A DNA stretch of 6,313 bases from Candidatus Aminicenantota bacterium (GTDB lineage: Bacteria > Acidobacteriota > Aminicenantia > UBA2199), in NCBI GenBank assembly GCA_023136725.1, contig JAGLQR010000105.1, positions 1 to 6,313 on the forward strand, given 5' to 3'. The notes under the pieces are model-generated. The model saw only the letters and a program-made list of their open reading frames with translations. It was not told the origin of the DNA and did not search any database. Of this stretch, positions 1 to 5,776 are shown piece after piece. The position numbers and the translations under genes were made by a program. The stretch's first letter is position 1. Every line of letters starts with the position of its first letter.

Positions 1-1
1 T

Positions 2-841
2 TTCTCTCACAAGAAATCTATGGAAGTGAAGGGGACTAAGCTTGAGAGTATAATTAAAACTGTCTATATTTTTATAATAATTTTTACAATCGGAGGTATG
101 CTCCTTTATGTTGGCCTGGCCTGGTTCAAAGCTGTCAGAGGAAAGATCAGAAAGCAAAGGAAGGAAAAATATCTGCTTAGAATGAATAGTTTCGGGAGAA
201 ATGTACATAAAACACTTTTACTTAGTTTTATTACCCTTGTTGTGACCGGATTCGCATTGAAATTCCCTGATGTATTCTGGGTTAGGTGGCTATTCTCAAT
301 CGGGATGACAGAAGTAATAAGGGCATTTATTCATAGAATAGCTGCGATAACAATGACTATAGATTCGGTGATTTTTCTTCTTTACATGATATTTAAGGCA
401 CGCGGGAAAGATCTGTTCAGGGATTTACTTCCAAAGGTGCGTGATTTCTCGGATGCTATCAAAACTATAAAATACTATCTGGGAATATCGAAAGAAAAAC
501 ATGCTCCCAAATATGGTGTTTTCAGTTTTGCTGAAAAGTTCGAGTATTGGGCAATGGTTTGGGGTACTATCGTCATGGTTATGTCCGGCCTTATTTTATG
601 GTTCCCTAAACTGATACCAGGATCATGGTGTGCATGCATTATCCCGATTGCCAGGGTTATTCATTATTATGAGGCAATACTCGCTGCACTTGCAATCCTT
701 GTATGGCATGGATTCCATGTTATATTACATCCGGATGAATATCCGATGAACACTTCCTGGTGGTCAGGATACTTAACAAAAAAGGAAGCTGATCACAGAT
801 TTGAGGATGAAGCTCAGGAAAAACAAAAAAAGGAAGTCTGA
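2..841 (+). CDS. b-type cytochrome, cytochrome b561 / formate dehydrogenase gamma-like (5' partial)
   Basis: Membrane di-heme cytochrome b that would exchange electrons between a quinone pool and a partner redox protein at the periplasmic face. Counting from the ATG at 20, the 273 residues show five hydrophobic segments, near 14-36, 63-80, 100-125, 172-195 and 208-236. Candidate heme-ligand histidines sit in or at the ends of helices: H63, H105, H215 and H230 or H233. The C-terminal HPDEYPMN...W..GYLT stretch (237-252) is typical of this family. The ATG at 20 has no Shine-Dalgarno sequence, and the frame stays open to base 2 (FSHKKS before the Met), so the gene very likely starts outside the window. 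In related proteins this first helix follows a multiheme cytochrome c domain; that such a domain lies upstream is inference, and no CxxCH is visible here. If the ATG at 20 is real, the protein is a stand-alone five-helix cytochrome b. Family call fairly sure; start unsure. Confidence 0.8.
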   Translation, partial: FSHKKSMEVKGTKLESIIKTVYIFIIIFTIGGMLLYVGLAWFKAVRGKIRKQRKEKYLLRMNSFGRNVHKTLLLSFITLVVTGFALKFPDVFWVRWLFSIGMTEVIRAFIHRIAAITMTIDSVIFLLYMIFKARGKDLFRDLLPKVRDFSDAIKTIKYYLGISKEKHAPKYGVFSFAEKFEYWAMVWGTIVMVMSGLILWFPKLIPGSWCACIIPIARVIHYYEAILAALAILVWHGFHVILHPDEYPMNTSWWSGYLTKKEADHRFEDEAQEKQKKEV

Positions 842-846
842 GAAAG

Positions 847-866
847 AGGGGAGGTAAAACTCCCCT
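847..866 (+). terminator. possible Rho-independent terminator
   Basis: A perfect 7-bp stem, AGGGGAG (847-853) with CTCCCCT (860-866), closes a 6-base loop and starts 5 bases after the stop codon of the cytochrome b gene. It is preceded by A residues and followed by only a short T-rich run (TTTAT), so the U-tract is weak. It is placed to end the upstream transcript before uppP. It could instead be an attenuating hairpin with partial read-through. Confidence 0.55.
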
Positions 867-907
867 TTATTGACTTGCCTGCAATTTTGAAATATTATCC
901 TTATCGA

Positions 908-916
908 AAAGGGGAG
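908..916 (+). promoter_or_regulatory. Shine-Dalgarno sequence supporting the uppP TTG start
   Basis: AAAGGGGAG lies immediately before the TTG at 919. Counting AAGGGG (909-914) as the pairing core leaves 4 bases to the start, which is short but workable. The frame has no ATG or GTG upstream before an in-frame stop at 871-873, and the N-terminus read from TTG matches the usual start of the family, so TTG is the best start. Confidence 0.55.
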
Positions 917-918
917 AA

Positions 919-1686
919 TTGGATCTAACACTTTTATTAAAAATATTTTTATTATCATTTGTTCAGGGAGTAAGTGAATTTTTTCCTATTTCGTCATCCG
1001 GGCATCTCGTAATATTTCAGGAACTGATTGGTTTTAAAACCATTCCACTGGTCTACGATATTTTTTTTCATATTGGAACTCTCATTTCAGTTCTGCTTTA
1101 TTTTTTTAAAGATATCCTTTCGATAGCAAAAGGGATCAGGGAGAAAGAGAATATTCAATTCATTTCTCTGATTATTGTGGCAAGCATTCCGACTGGCATG
1201 ATAGGATTGTTCTTTAAAGAGCAACTTGAAGGTATGTTCACCAAACCCGGTATTGTAGGATATTTTCTATTGGCAACAGCTTTCATTATTTTTATTTCAA
1301 AATTTATAAGTATAAAAAGGCCGAATATATATGTTGCTGCATTCATAATAGGGTTGTTTCAGGGAATAGCCATAATACCGGGACTGTCAAGATCCGGATT
1401 GACCATATCTGTCGGGCTTATTCTATCAATGGGATTCATCTTTTCATTCAGATTTTCATTCCTCTTATCAATTCCCGCAATAATCGGAGCGCTTATTCTT
1501 GAGATAGACAAAGTTCCATTTGATGGTCACCATATATTCTATTTGTTAACCGGGACTGTTTTTTCTGCGATTTTCGGCCTGATAGCGTTATATTTTCTAA
1601 AAAAAATAATCTTAAAAGAAAAATTTCATTATTTTTCTTATTATTGCGTTTTTGCGGGGCTGGCCGTTTTATTATTTTTTAATTAG
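919..1686 (+). CDS. uppP: undecaprenyl-diphosphate phosphatase (UppP/BacA)
   Basis: Integral membrane phosphatase that converts undecaprenyl diphosphate to undecaprenyl phosphate, recycling the lipid carrier for peptidoglycan and other surface polymers. Extra copies confer bacitracin resistance. The 255 residues match the family's usual length (about 255-280). Both signature regions are present: QGVSEFFPISSSGHL at 16-30 (catalytic-type E20, S26, H29) and PGLSRSGLT at 154-162 with R158. The conserved HIGT motif is at 51-54. The first glutamate of the E. coli motif is Gln16 here, a common substitution. Most of the chain is hydrophobic and would form about eight membrane segments. The start codon is TTG. 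It stands alone between a hairpin and a 261-base intergenic gap and has no evident functional link to the redox genes around it. Assignment is firm. Confidence 0.96.
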   Translation: MDLTLLLKIFLLSFVQGVSEFFPISSSGHLVIFQELIGFKTIPLVYDIFFHIGTLISVLLYFFKDILSIAKGIREKENIQFISLIIVASIPTGMIGLFFKEQLEGMFTKPGIVGYFLLATAFIIFISKFISIKRPNIYVAAFIIGLFQGIAIIPGLSRSGLTISVGLILSMGFIFSFRFSFLLSIPAIIGALILEIDKVPFDGHHIFYLLTGTVFSAIFGLIALYFLKKIILKEKFHYFSYYCVFAGLAVLLFFN

Positions 1687-1947
1687 AGCGTAAAACAATC
1701 GTTAAGGTTTCAACAATATTTCACATTCTTCAAATATTAAAACTTTAGAAATACGAAAATTTTTGCAATTTTATATTGTATGAAAATTATACTCAATTAT
1801 TGTCTGCAGGAAGCAATATAAGTCTAAAGTAGTAAGAGAATATTATTAACAAATAAGGTAAAAGTACTAAAATAGAAAATATTATTTAAGGCTTATTATA
1901 GTGAAAAAGTCTTATTGTAAATATATATATGTGTGCAAAGATGACAA
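1687..1947. other. AT-rich intergenic region, probable promoter/operator region of the arsR-cytochrome-rnf operon
   Basis: No open reading frame of note is seen in these 261 bases. The stretch is strongly AT-rich and lies upstream of the only apparent transcription unit to its right, so a promoter must lie here or the operon depends on read-through from uppP. One sigma70-like pair, TTGCAA (1763-1768) and TATACT (1788-1793), has 19-base spacing, longer than ideal, and is only a weak candidate. No convincing terminator follows uppP: the only inverted repeat, AATATTT / AAATATT (1715-1721 and 1732-1738), is purely A/T. Confidence 0.4.
1888..1920 (+). repeat. imperfect 14-base direct repeat upstream of the ArsR-family gene
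   Basis: AAGGCTTATTATAG (1888-1901) and AAGTCTTATTGTAA (1907-1920) agree at 11 of 14 positions and start 19 bases apart, close to two helical turns. They end 27 bases before the ArsR-family start codon. That position suits binding of a regulator, perhaps ArsR itself, over the promoter. ArsR-type operators are usually inverted repeats and the region is AT-rich, so chance similarity is possible. Confidence 0.3.
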
Positions 1948-2286
1948 ATGCTGAATATGCAAAACCTTGAAATTTATGAAATTCACTCTGAATTTTTAAG
2001 AGCGATTGCAAACCCAAAAAGACTCAGGATCTTAAATGAAGTCGGAGATACAAAGATCACTGTCGGTGAACTGGCAAGCCTGCTAAATATATCAGTGTCA
2101 AATATAAGTCAGCATCTTAAAATTCTTAAAAATTATGAAATATTAAAATCTGAAAAAATCGGGCACAGGGTTTATTACTCTATAACTGATATCAGAATTG
2201 TAGAGATTTGTCAGAGTATGAGACAGGTTATTTCAGATCTTTATGAGAAACGTATGGATATTTTCAGTCAGGGTAAGACAGAATGA
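1948..2286 (+). CDS. ArsR-family winged-helix transcriptional regulator
   Basis: Small dimeric DNA-binding repressor of the ArsR/SmtB type, 112 residues, the usual size. The N-terminal EFLRAIANPKRLRILNEV (15-32) is the classic family opening. The helix-turn-helix spans about 38-63, with recognition helix SVSNISQHLKIL (49-60), followed by the beta-wing LKSEKIGHRVYYSI (66-79). The alpha-3 CxC metal site of ArsR itself is absent. The only cysteine is C88, so neither a classic metal site nor a two-cysteine thiol switch is possible within one subunit. The ligand is unknown. The first ATG (1948) has a weak ribosome site; an in-frame ATG at 1957 is an alternative. The gene ends 35 bases before the octaheme cytochrome with no terminator between, so it is probably the first gene of the operon and autoregulates it. 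Family sure; signal not known. Confidence 0.92.
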   Translation: MLNMQNLEIYEIHSEFLRAIANPKRLRILNEVGDTKITVGELASLLNISVSNISQHLKILKNYEILKSEKIGHRVYYSITDIRIVEICQSMRQVISDLYEKRMDIFSQGKTE

Positions 2287-2321
2287 CTGGATATTTTAAG
2301 GATAAGGAAATGAGGCGATAA

Positions 2322-3026
2322 ATGATATCAATGAAAAAATTTTTCTTCGAGGTCAGAAAAGAATATGTTCTGGCTTTGGTGTTAACGATACTACTTGTTT
2401 TTTCACTGCTTGGTTATTTATTTGAAGGTCATCACGTCCCGATTCGAGTGGCATTTGATACCAGCGGTGGAGATATAATATTTGATCATAAGCTTCATAC
2501 CGATATTGAAAAACTTAAATGTACCGAATGTCATCATAATTATGAGGAACGGAAAATGAAACTTTCTTCCGGTGCATTAAATTGCAGGTCCTGCCACTAT
2601 TCAGCAGAATATGAGGATATATGTAAAGATGAAACGATCCATAAGCATTGCATCGGTAAGAATTGTATGGATTGTCATATTAAAGAATCTGTGAATTGTG
2701 ATTTTTGTCACAATGCTAAAAGATTCAAAGGAGCAGATCAACCTGAAAGAGTTATTTTTGAAACTGATGGAGGGAAGGTTTTATTTAATCATAAGAATCA
2801 TGCATCAATAGATGGTTATGATCTAGGATGTGAAACCTGTCACCACAAATATCTCCCGGGGAACCCAAGCCCTTATTCAATGAATTGCAGACAATGCCAT
2901 TACAATACGGCATATAGTTCACTTTGTGAAAATGCTGAGACTCATACCAGATGTATCGGGAGGCAATGTCTGGAATGTCATACGGAAGGTGAAGAGAATT
3001 GTGAAATCTGCCATAAGGAAGAGTAA
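2322..3026 (+). CDS. membrane-anchored octaheme c-type cytochrome (tandem tetraheme c3-like domains), Rnf-associated
   Basis: Periplasmic electron carrier of 234 residues, held by an uncleaved N-terminal anchor or signal peptide (hydrophobic 14-33). Eight CxxCH heme motifs start at residues 67, 88, 115, 126, 170, 189, 216 and 227. They fall into two tetraheme units (about 42-130 and 143-231), each beginning RV.F.T.GG...F.HK.H. Each unit has four histidines placed as distal ligands (H56, H59, H72, H107; H157, H160, H175, H208), as expected for bis-His class III cytochromes. Extra cysteines C101/C110 and C202/C211 recur in both units. A GAGG ribosome site (2312-2315) lies 6 bases before the ATG at 2322; an in-frame ATG at 2331 is a less well spaced alternative. 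The stop is 4 bases before rnfC. Multiheme cytochromes at the head of rnf clusters are known from Methanosarcina (MmcA) and Desulfovibrio, so it probably exchanges electrons with RnfG/RnfD or a periplasmic pool. The partner is inferred. Confidence 0.93.
   Translation: MISMKKFFFEVRKEYVLALVLTILLVFSLLGYLFEGHHVPIRVAFDTSGGDIIFDHKLHTDIEKLKCTECHHNYEERKMKLSSGALNCRSCHYSAEYEDICKDETIHKHCIGKNCMDCHIKESVNCDFCHNAKRFKGADQPERVIFETDGGKVLFNHKNHASIDGYDLGCETCHHKYLPGNPSPYSMNCRQCHYNTAYSSLCENAETHTRCIGRQCLECHTEGEENCEICHKEE
2442..3014 (+). repeat. internal tandem duplication of a tetraheme domain (protein-level)
   Basis: Residues 42-130 and 143-231 of the octaheme cytochrome align almost without gaps, offset by 101 residues, or 103 around the first heme. 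All four CxxCH motifs, all four distal histidines and the two extra cysteines coincide. By eye roughly two fifths of positions are identical. The DNA has diverged, so the duplication is old rather than a recent sequence repeat. Confidence 0.85.
3015..3023 (+). promoter_or_regulatory. Shine-Dalgarno sequence fixing the rnfC start
   Basis: AAGGAAGAG, inside the last codons of the octaheme cytochrome, ends 7 bases before the ATG at 3031. This selects 3031 (or the adjacent ATG at 3034) over the upstream in-frame ATG at 2926, whose first 35 codons would run entirely through the cytochrome gene in another frame. Confidence 0.75.
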
Positions 3027-3030
3027 AATC

Positions 3031-4212
3031 ATGATGAAAGAAATAAAATTCAGACAAGAATATGATGATATAAAAATAGCTGAAATCTCGTTGCCGGAAC
3101 ATATATTCCTCCCTCTTAACAGGAATGCCGGGGCTGTAAACCTGGAAGTTGGACATCAGATAAATAAGTTTGATGAAGTGGTTCCCGGGGTGATCTCTCC
3201 GGTTACAGGGGAGATCAAAGAATATCTCAAAATGTATATTGACGGAATTGAGACCGATGTAGTAAAAATTGCTACAGTGGAGAATGGAAGAGATGAAGGT
3301 GATCATGATCGAAATAATATTACAGATGAGCCTGATAAAAATTTTCATGAAAAATTAAAGAAGTCCGGATATTTTTTAGAAAATGTAATCGACTCGGATT
3401 GTGATATCGTAGTTAGCGCTGTTGAAACTGATCCGCTTTGCTCTGTTTCTCAGCAGATACTTCGAGAGAATCGTAAAGATCTCAACCAAAATTTTGATCT
3501 ATTCAAAAAAATTTTTAACAGGAAAAAAATAAATTTTGCCGTTCCTGAACATTTATTTGATATGGTATGGAAACTTCAGTCCCAGGGAGTAAATGTATGG
3601 AAAGTTGAGCCTAACTATCCGAATGGGATTCCTGAGATTCTTATAAATTCTGCTATCGAGAATAAGGCATTGAAATCACCTTTGTATCTGAAGTTAGAGG
3701 AATTTCTTAATATTTGTGATGCTGCAGTTACCGGACGGCCTAATCTCAAAAAAGTAATCACTGTAACAGACATTAATGGAATGAGGAATATAAATGTGAT
3801 AAAAGGTACTCCTTTAAGTCATATATTAAAGGATTCTGATATCAGATCAGCAGGGAAAGTTGTTACAGGTGGACCGTTAAGGGGATATGCTAATTTTGAT
3901 CTTAATATTCCGGTGACTGATATAACTGACTCTGTTTATGTTCAGTATGAGAAAGATGTTGTCAGAGCTGTTAATAACCAGTGTATTAATTGTGGAAGAT
4001 GTAACGGCCATTGTCCTGTTAACCTGAGTGTTAATCTTCTAACCAGATACTCGGAGTTTTCTCAATTTGAAAATTGCAGAGATTTGGGAGTTGAAAATTG
4101 TATTGAATGCGGACTTTGCTCTTTTTATTGCCCCACAGGCCGGTCGCTGGTTCAATTGATACGTTTGGCAAAGAGCGAGATAAAAAATTTAGAAGGAGAG
4201 ATTGAACAATGA
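3031..4212 (+). CDS. rnfC: electron transport complex subunit RnfC, short form lacking the FMN/NADH-binding loop
   Basis: Cytoplasmic subunit of the Rnf complex, which normally carries the NADH/FMN site and two [4Fe-4S] clusters. This one has 393 residues, shorter than most bacterial RnfC proteins (about 430 or more). The C-terminal ferredoxin module is intact: CINCGRCNGHCP (C318, C321, C324, C328) and CIECGLCSFYCP (C357, C360, C363, C367). RnfC landmarks remain: PEHIFLPLNRNAG (22-34), SPVTGEI (56-62), a YPNG..E.L variant of YPQGGEKQL (196-204), and VVTGGPLRGYA (277-287), equivalent to the GGPMMG region. Missing are the N-terminal GGxHPxxxK motif and the glycine-rich loop (GLGGAGFPTHVK type), which should fall near residues 105-120 where only KLKKSGYFLENV is found. 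The next motif, normally NGAECEPYLT, reads SAVETDPLCS (129-138). NADH oxidation is therefore doubtful. It overlaps rnfD by ATGA. Identity as RnfC is firm; loss of function is inferred. Confidence 0.92.
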   Translation: MMKEIKFRQEYDDIKIAEISLPEHIFLPLNRNAGAVNLEVGHQINKFDEVVPGVISPVTGEIKEYLKMYIDGIETDVVKIATVENGRDEGDHDRNNITDEPDKNFHEKLKKSGYFLENVIDSDCDIVVSAVETDPLCSVSQQILRENRKDLNQNFDLFKKIFNRKKINFAVPEHLFDMVWKLQSQGVNVWKVEPNYPNGIPEILINSAIENKALKSPLYLKLEEFLNICDAAVTGRPNLKKVITVTDINGMRNINVIKGTPLSHILKDSDIRSAGKVVTGGPLRGYANFDLNIPVTDITDSVYVQYEKDVVRAVNNQCINCGRCNGHCPVNLSVNLLTRYSEFSQFENCRDLGVENCIECGLCSFYCPTGRSLVQLIRLAKSEIKNLEGEIEQ

Positions 4213-5180
4213 AACTAATAGTTTCAAGTCCCCCTCACTGGCATTCCGGTTCTTCGGAAAAGAAAATAAATCTGGATTTTATAATAGGATTGATGCCCGC
4301 ACTGATCCATTCATTATATTTTTTCGGTATGCACGCTGCGAGAGTGATAGCATTATGTGTTGCCATAGCTATCTTAAGTGAAGTAATATTAAGAAAAATT
4401 TTCAAAAATGATATTGGCCCTTTTAATGGAAGTGCGGTCTACCTGGGTATTCTGTTTTCAATGTTGCTTCCTCCGACATCCCCGTATTGGCTGGTTATTT
4501 TCGGAGTTTTTCTCTCAGTATTTATAGGAAGAGAGATCTTTGGCGGAATCGGAAGTAATCCGTTCAGCCCTGTATTGGTCGGAATGGCTATCCTTGAATT
4601 ATCCTGGCCTTCACATCTTAACGTTAATTTGACCTCGGTAAATTATAATCTGGGATTTGATTGTCATTCACCGTTAACGGCTCTGAAATCTGCAGGGGCG
4701 GATTATACATCAAAATTCTCTCTTTTCGAACTCAGCCTCGGAAATCAGGTTGGCGGGATAGGGTCAGTAGCAATTATATTCCTGTTTATCGGGGGTATTT
4801 ATTTATTGATAAGAAAGGTCATCCGTTGGGAGATCCCTCTGTATTTCGCATTGGGAGTTATTGGAATGGCAGCAATCTTCAGAGCAATAGATCCTCATAG
4901 TTTTGCCTGCCCGTGGTTTCATCTTCTCACGGGTAATATAATGATCGGAATGTTCTTCTTATCAACGGATTATTCCAGTTCTCCCTTCAGTAATCCGGGA
5001 AAAATAATTTTCGGATTGGGATGTGGAGTTCTTACTGTTCTGTTCAGGATACTTAGTGTTCATGAGGATGGAGTTATTTATGCGATCCTGATCATGAACC
5101 TTTTCACACCGATGTTGGATAAACTTGTCGGGGGGCCGAAGATGTTAAAAACCGCATATTTTGGAAGAGGCGTAAAATGA
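4209..5180 (+). CDS. rnfD: electron transport complex subunit RnfD
   Basis: Integral membrane subunit of the Rnf complex (NqrB/RnfD family), part of the ion-translocating core; it usually carries a covalently bound FMN. The 323 residues are of normal length, with some eight to ten hydrophobic segments. Family landmarks are SSPPHWHSG (6-14), NGSAVYLGILFSMLLPP (73-89), IFGGIGSNPFSP (110-121), FFLSTDYSSSPFSNPGK (249-265) and AILIMNLFTPMLD (292-304). The flavin attachment region, normally DxxS/TGAT-P-L, reads LGFDCHSPLTALK (148-160), with Ser154 where the acceptor threonine should be and without the Gly-Ala. Flavinylation is therefore uncertain, though serine might still accept FMN. It starts inside the rnfC stop (ATGA), with AAGGAG at 4193-4198 ten bases upstream, and overlaps rnfG the same way. 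Assignment is firm. Confidence 0.96.
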   Translation: MKLIVSSPPHWHSGSSEKKINLDFIIGLMPALIHSLYFFGMHAARVIALCVAIAILSEVILRKIFKNDIGPFNGSAVYLGILFSMLLPPTSPYWLVIFGVFLSVFIGREIFGGIGSNPFSPVLVGMAILELSWPSHLNVNLTSVNYNLGFDCHSPLTALKSAGADYTSKFSLFELSLGNQVGGIGSVAIIFLFIGGIYLLIRKVIRWEIPLYFALGVIGMAAIFRAIDPHSFACPWFHLLTGNIMIGMFFLSTDYSSSPFSNPGKIIFGLGCGVLTVLFRILSVHEDGVIYAILIMNLFTPMLDKLVGGPKMLKTAYFGRGVK

Positions 5181-5776
5181 TTAAAGAATATTTAAAAATG
5201 ATCATTGTTTTAACTTTAATAGCAACGGTTTGTGGCTTTCTCCTTTCTGCAGTGAAAACATTTACTTATGAAAGAATTGAAGAACAGATACTTGTTAATG
5301 TCAAAGGCCCGGCACTTAAAAATGTCCTGAATCAGGCTACTAACAATCCTATCAATGACAGACTGGAGATTGAGTTGGATGGTGTTATTCATACGGTTTT
5401 TATAGGGAAGAAAGATGATCAACTATATGCAGTAGCATTTGAGTCTAAGGGAGCCGGATTCGGAGGGGATATCGGTGTTATGATCGGGATAGATATTCAA
5501 AAGTTCACCCTTTCCGGAATAGGAATACTTACTCATCAGGAGACCCCGGGTCTTGGATCAAGAATTTCTGAAACAAGTTTTACAGACAAATTCAAGGGTA
5601 GATCTGTTAGTGATAATTTCAAGGTGAAGAAAGATGGCGGTGCAATTGATGCTATTTCCGGTGCGACCAACTCCTCCAGAGGAGTTTGTTTAGCCACTGA
5701 TAAAGGTGCTGCGTTGTATTCAAAGCTTAAAGCAGAAATATTAAAAAAAATAAAAAAAAGGTCAGATAAGAAATGA
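5177..5776 (+). CDS. rnfG: electron transport complex subunit RnfG (covalent FMN protein)
   Basis: Rnf subunit with one N-terminal membrane helix (about 7-27) and a periplasmic FMN-binding domain. Of 199 residues, the FMN domain covers roughly 65-185. It contains GAGFGGDIG (92-100), the HQETPGLG motif (120-127) and the flavinylation site DAISGATNSSRGV (158-170), where T164 is the expected FMN acceptor attached by ApbE. No apbE gene is in the window. The C-terminus is lysine-rich, encoded by a run of A8-T-A8 (5743-5759). It overlaps rnfD and rnfE by ATGA; GGAAGAGG (5163-5170) ends 6 bases before its start. As the periplasmic flavoprotein of the complex, it is the natural contact for the octaheme cytochrome encoded in the same operon. 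That contact is inference; the gene identity is firm. Confidence 0.96.
   Translation: MIKEYLKMIIVLTLIATVCGFLLSAVKTFTYERIEEQILVNVKGPALKNVLNQATNNPINDRLEIELDGVIHTVFIGKKDDQLYAVAFESKGAGFGGDIGVMIGIDIQKFTLSGIGILTHQETPGLGSRISETSFTDKFKGRSVSDNFKVKKDGGAIDAISGATNSSRGVCLATDKGAALYSKLKAEILKKIKKRSDKK

Noticed and set aside
1715..1738. Inverted repeat AATATTT / AAATATT after uppP as a terminator or operator
   Set aside because: Made only of A and T with a 10-base loop in a very AT-rich stretch; too weak to call.
1763..1793. TTGCAA / TATACT pair as the operon promoter
   Set aside because: 19-base spacing and AT-rich background make it indistinguishable from chance; mentioned only as a candidate in the intergenic entry.
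1941..1970. Nine-codon open frame overlapping the ArsR start, a possible leader peptide
   Set aside because: No ribosome site and an unremarkable peptide; overlaps of this size arise easily by chance.
2926..3030. Longer rnfC reading frame beginning at the ATG at 2926
   Set aside because: These 35 codons lie wholly inside the octaheme cytochrome gene in another frame and encode a basic stretch unlike any RnfC start; a good ribosome site precedes the ATG at 3031.
2785..3348. 187-codon open frame on the - strand
   Set aside because: It is antisense to the end of the cytochrome gene and the start of rnfC, both strongly supported, and its translation resembles no known family.
4661..4900. 79-codon open frame on the + strand inside rnfD
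   Set aside because: Lies out of frame within the conserved rnfD sequence and has no family features or ribosome site.
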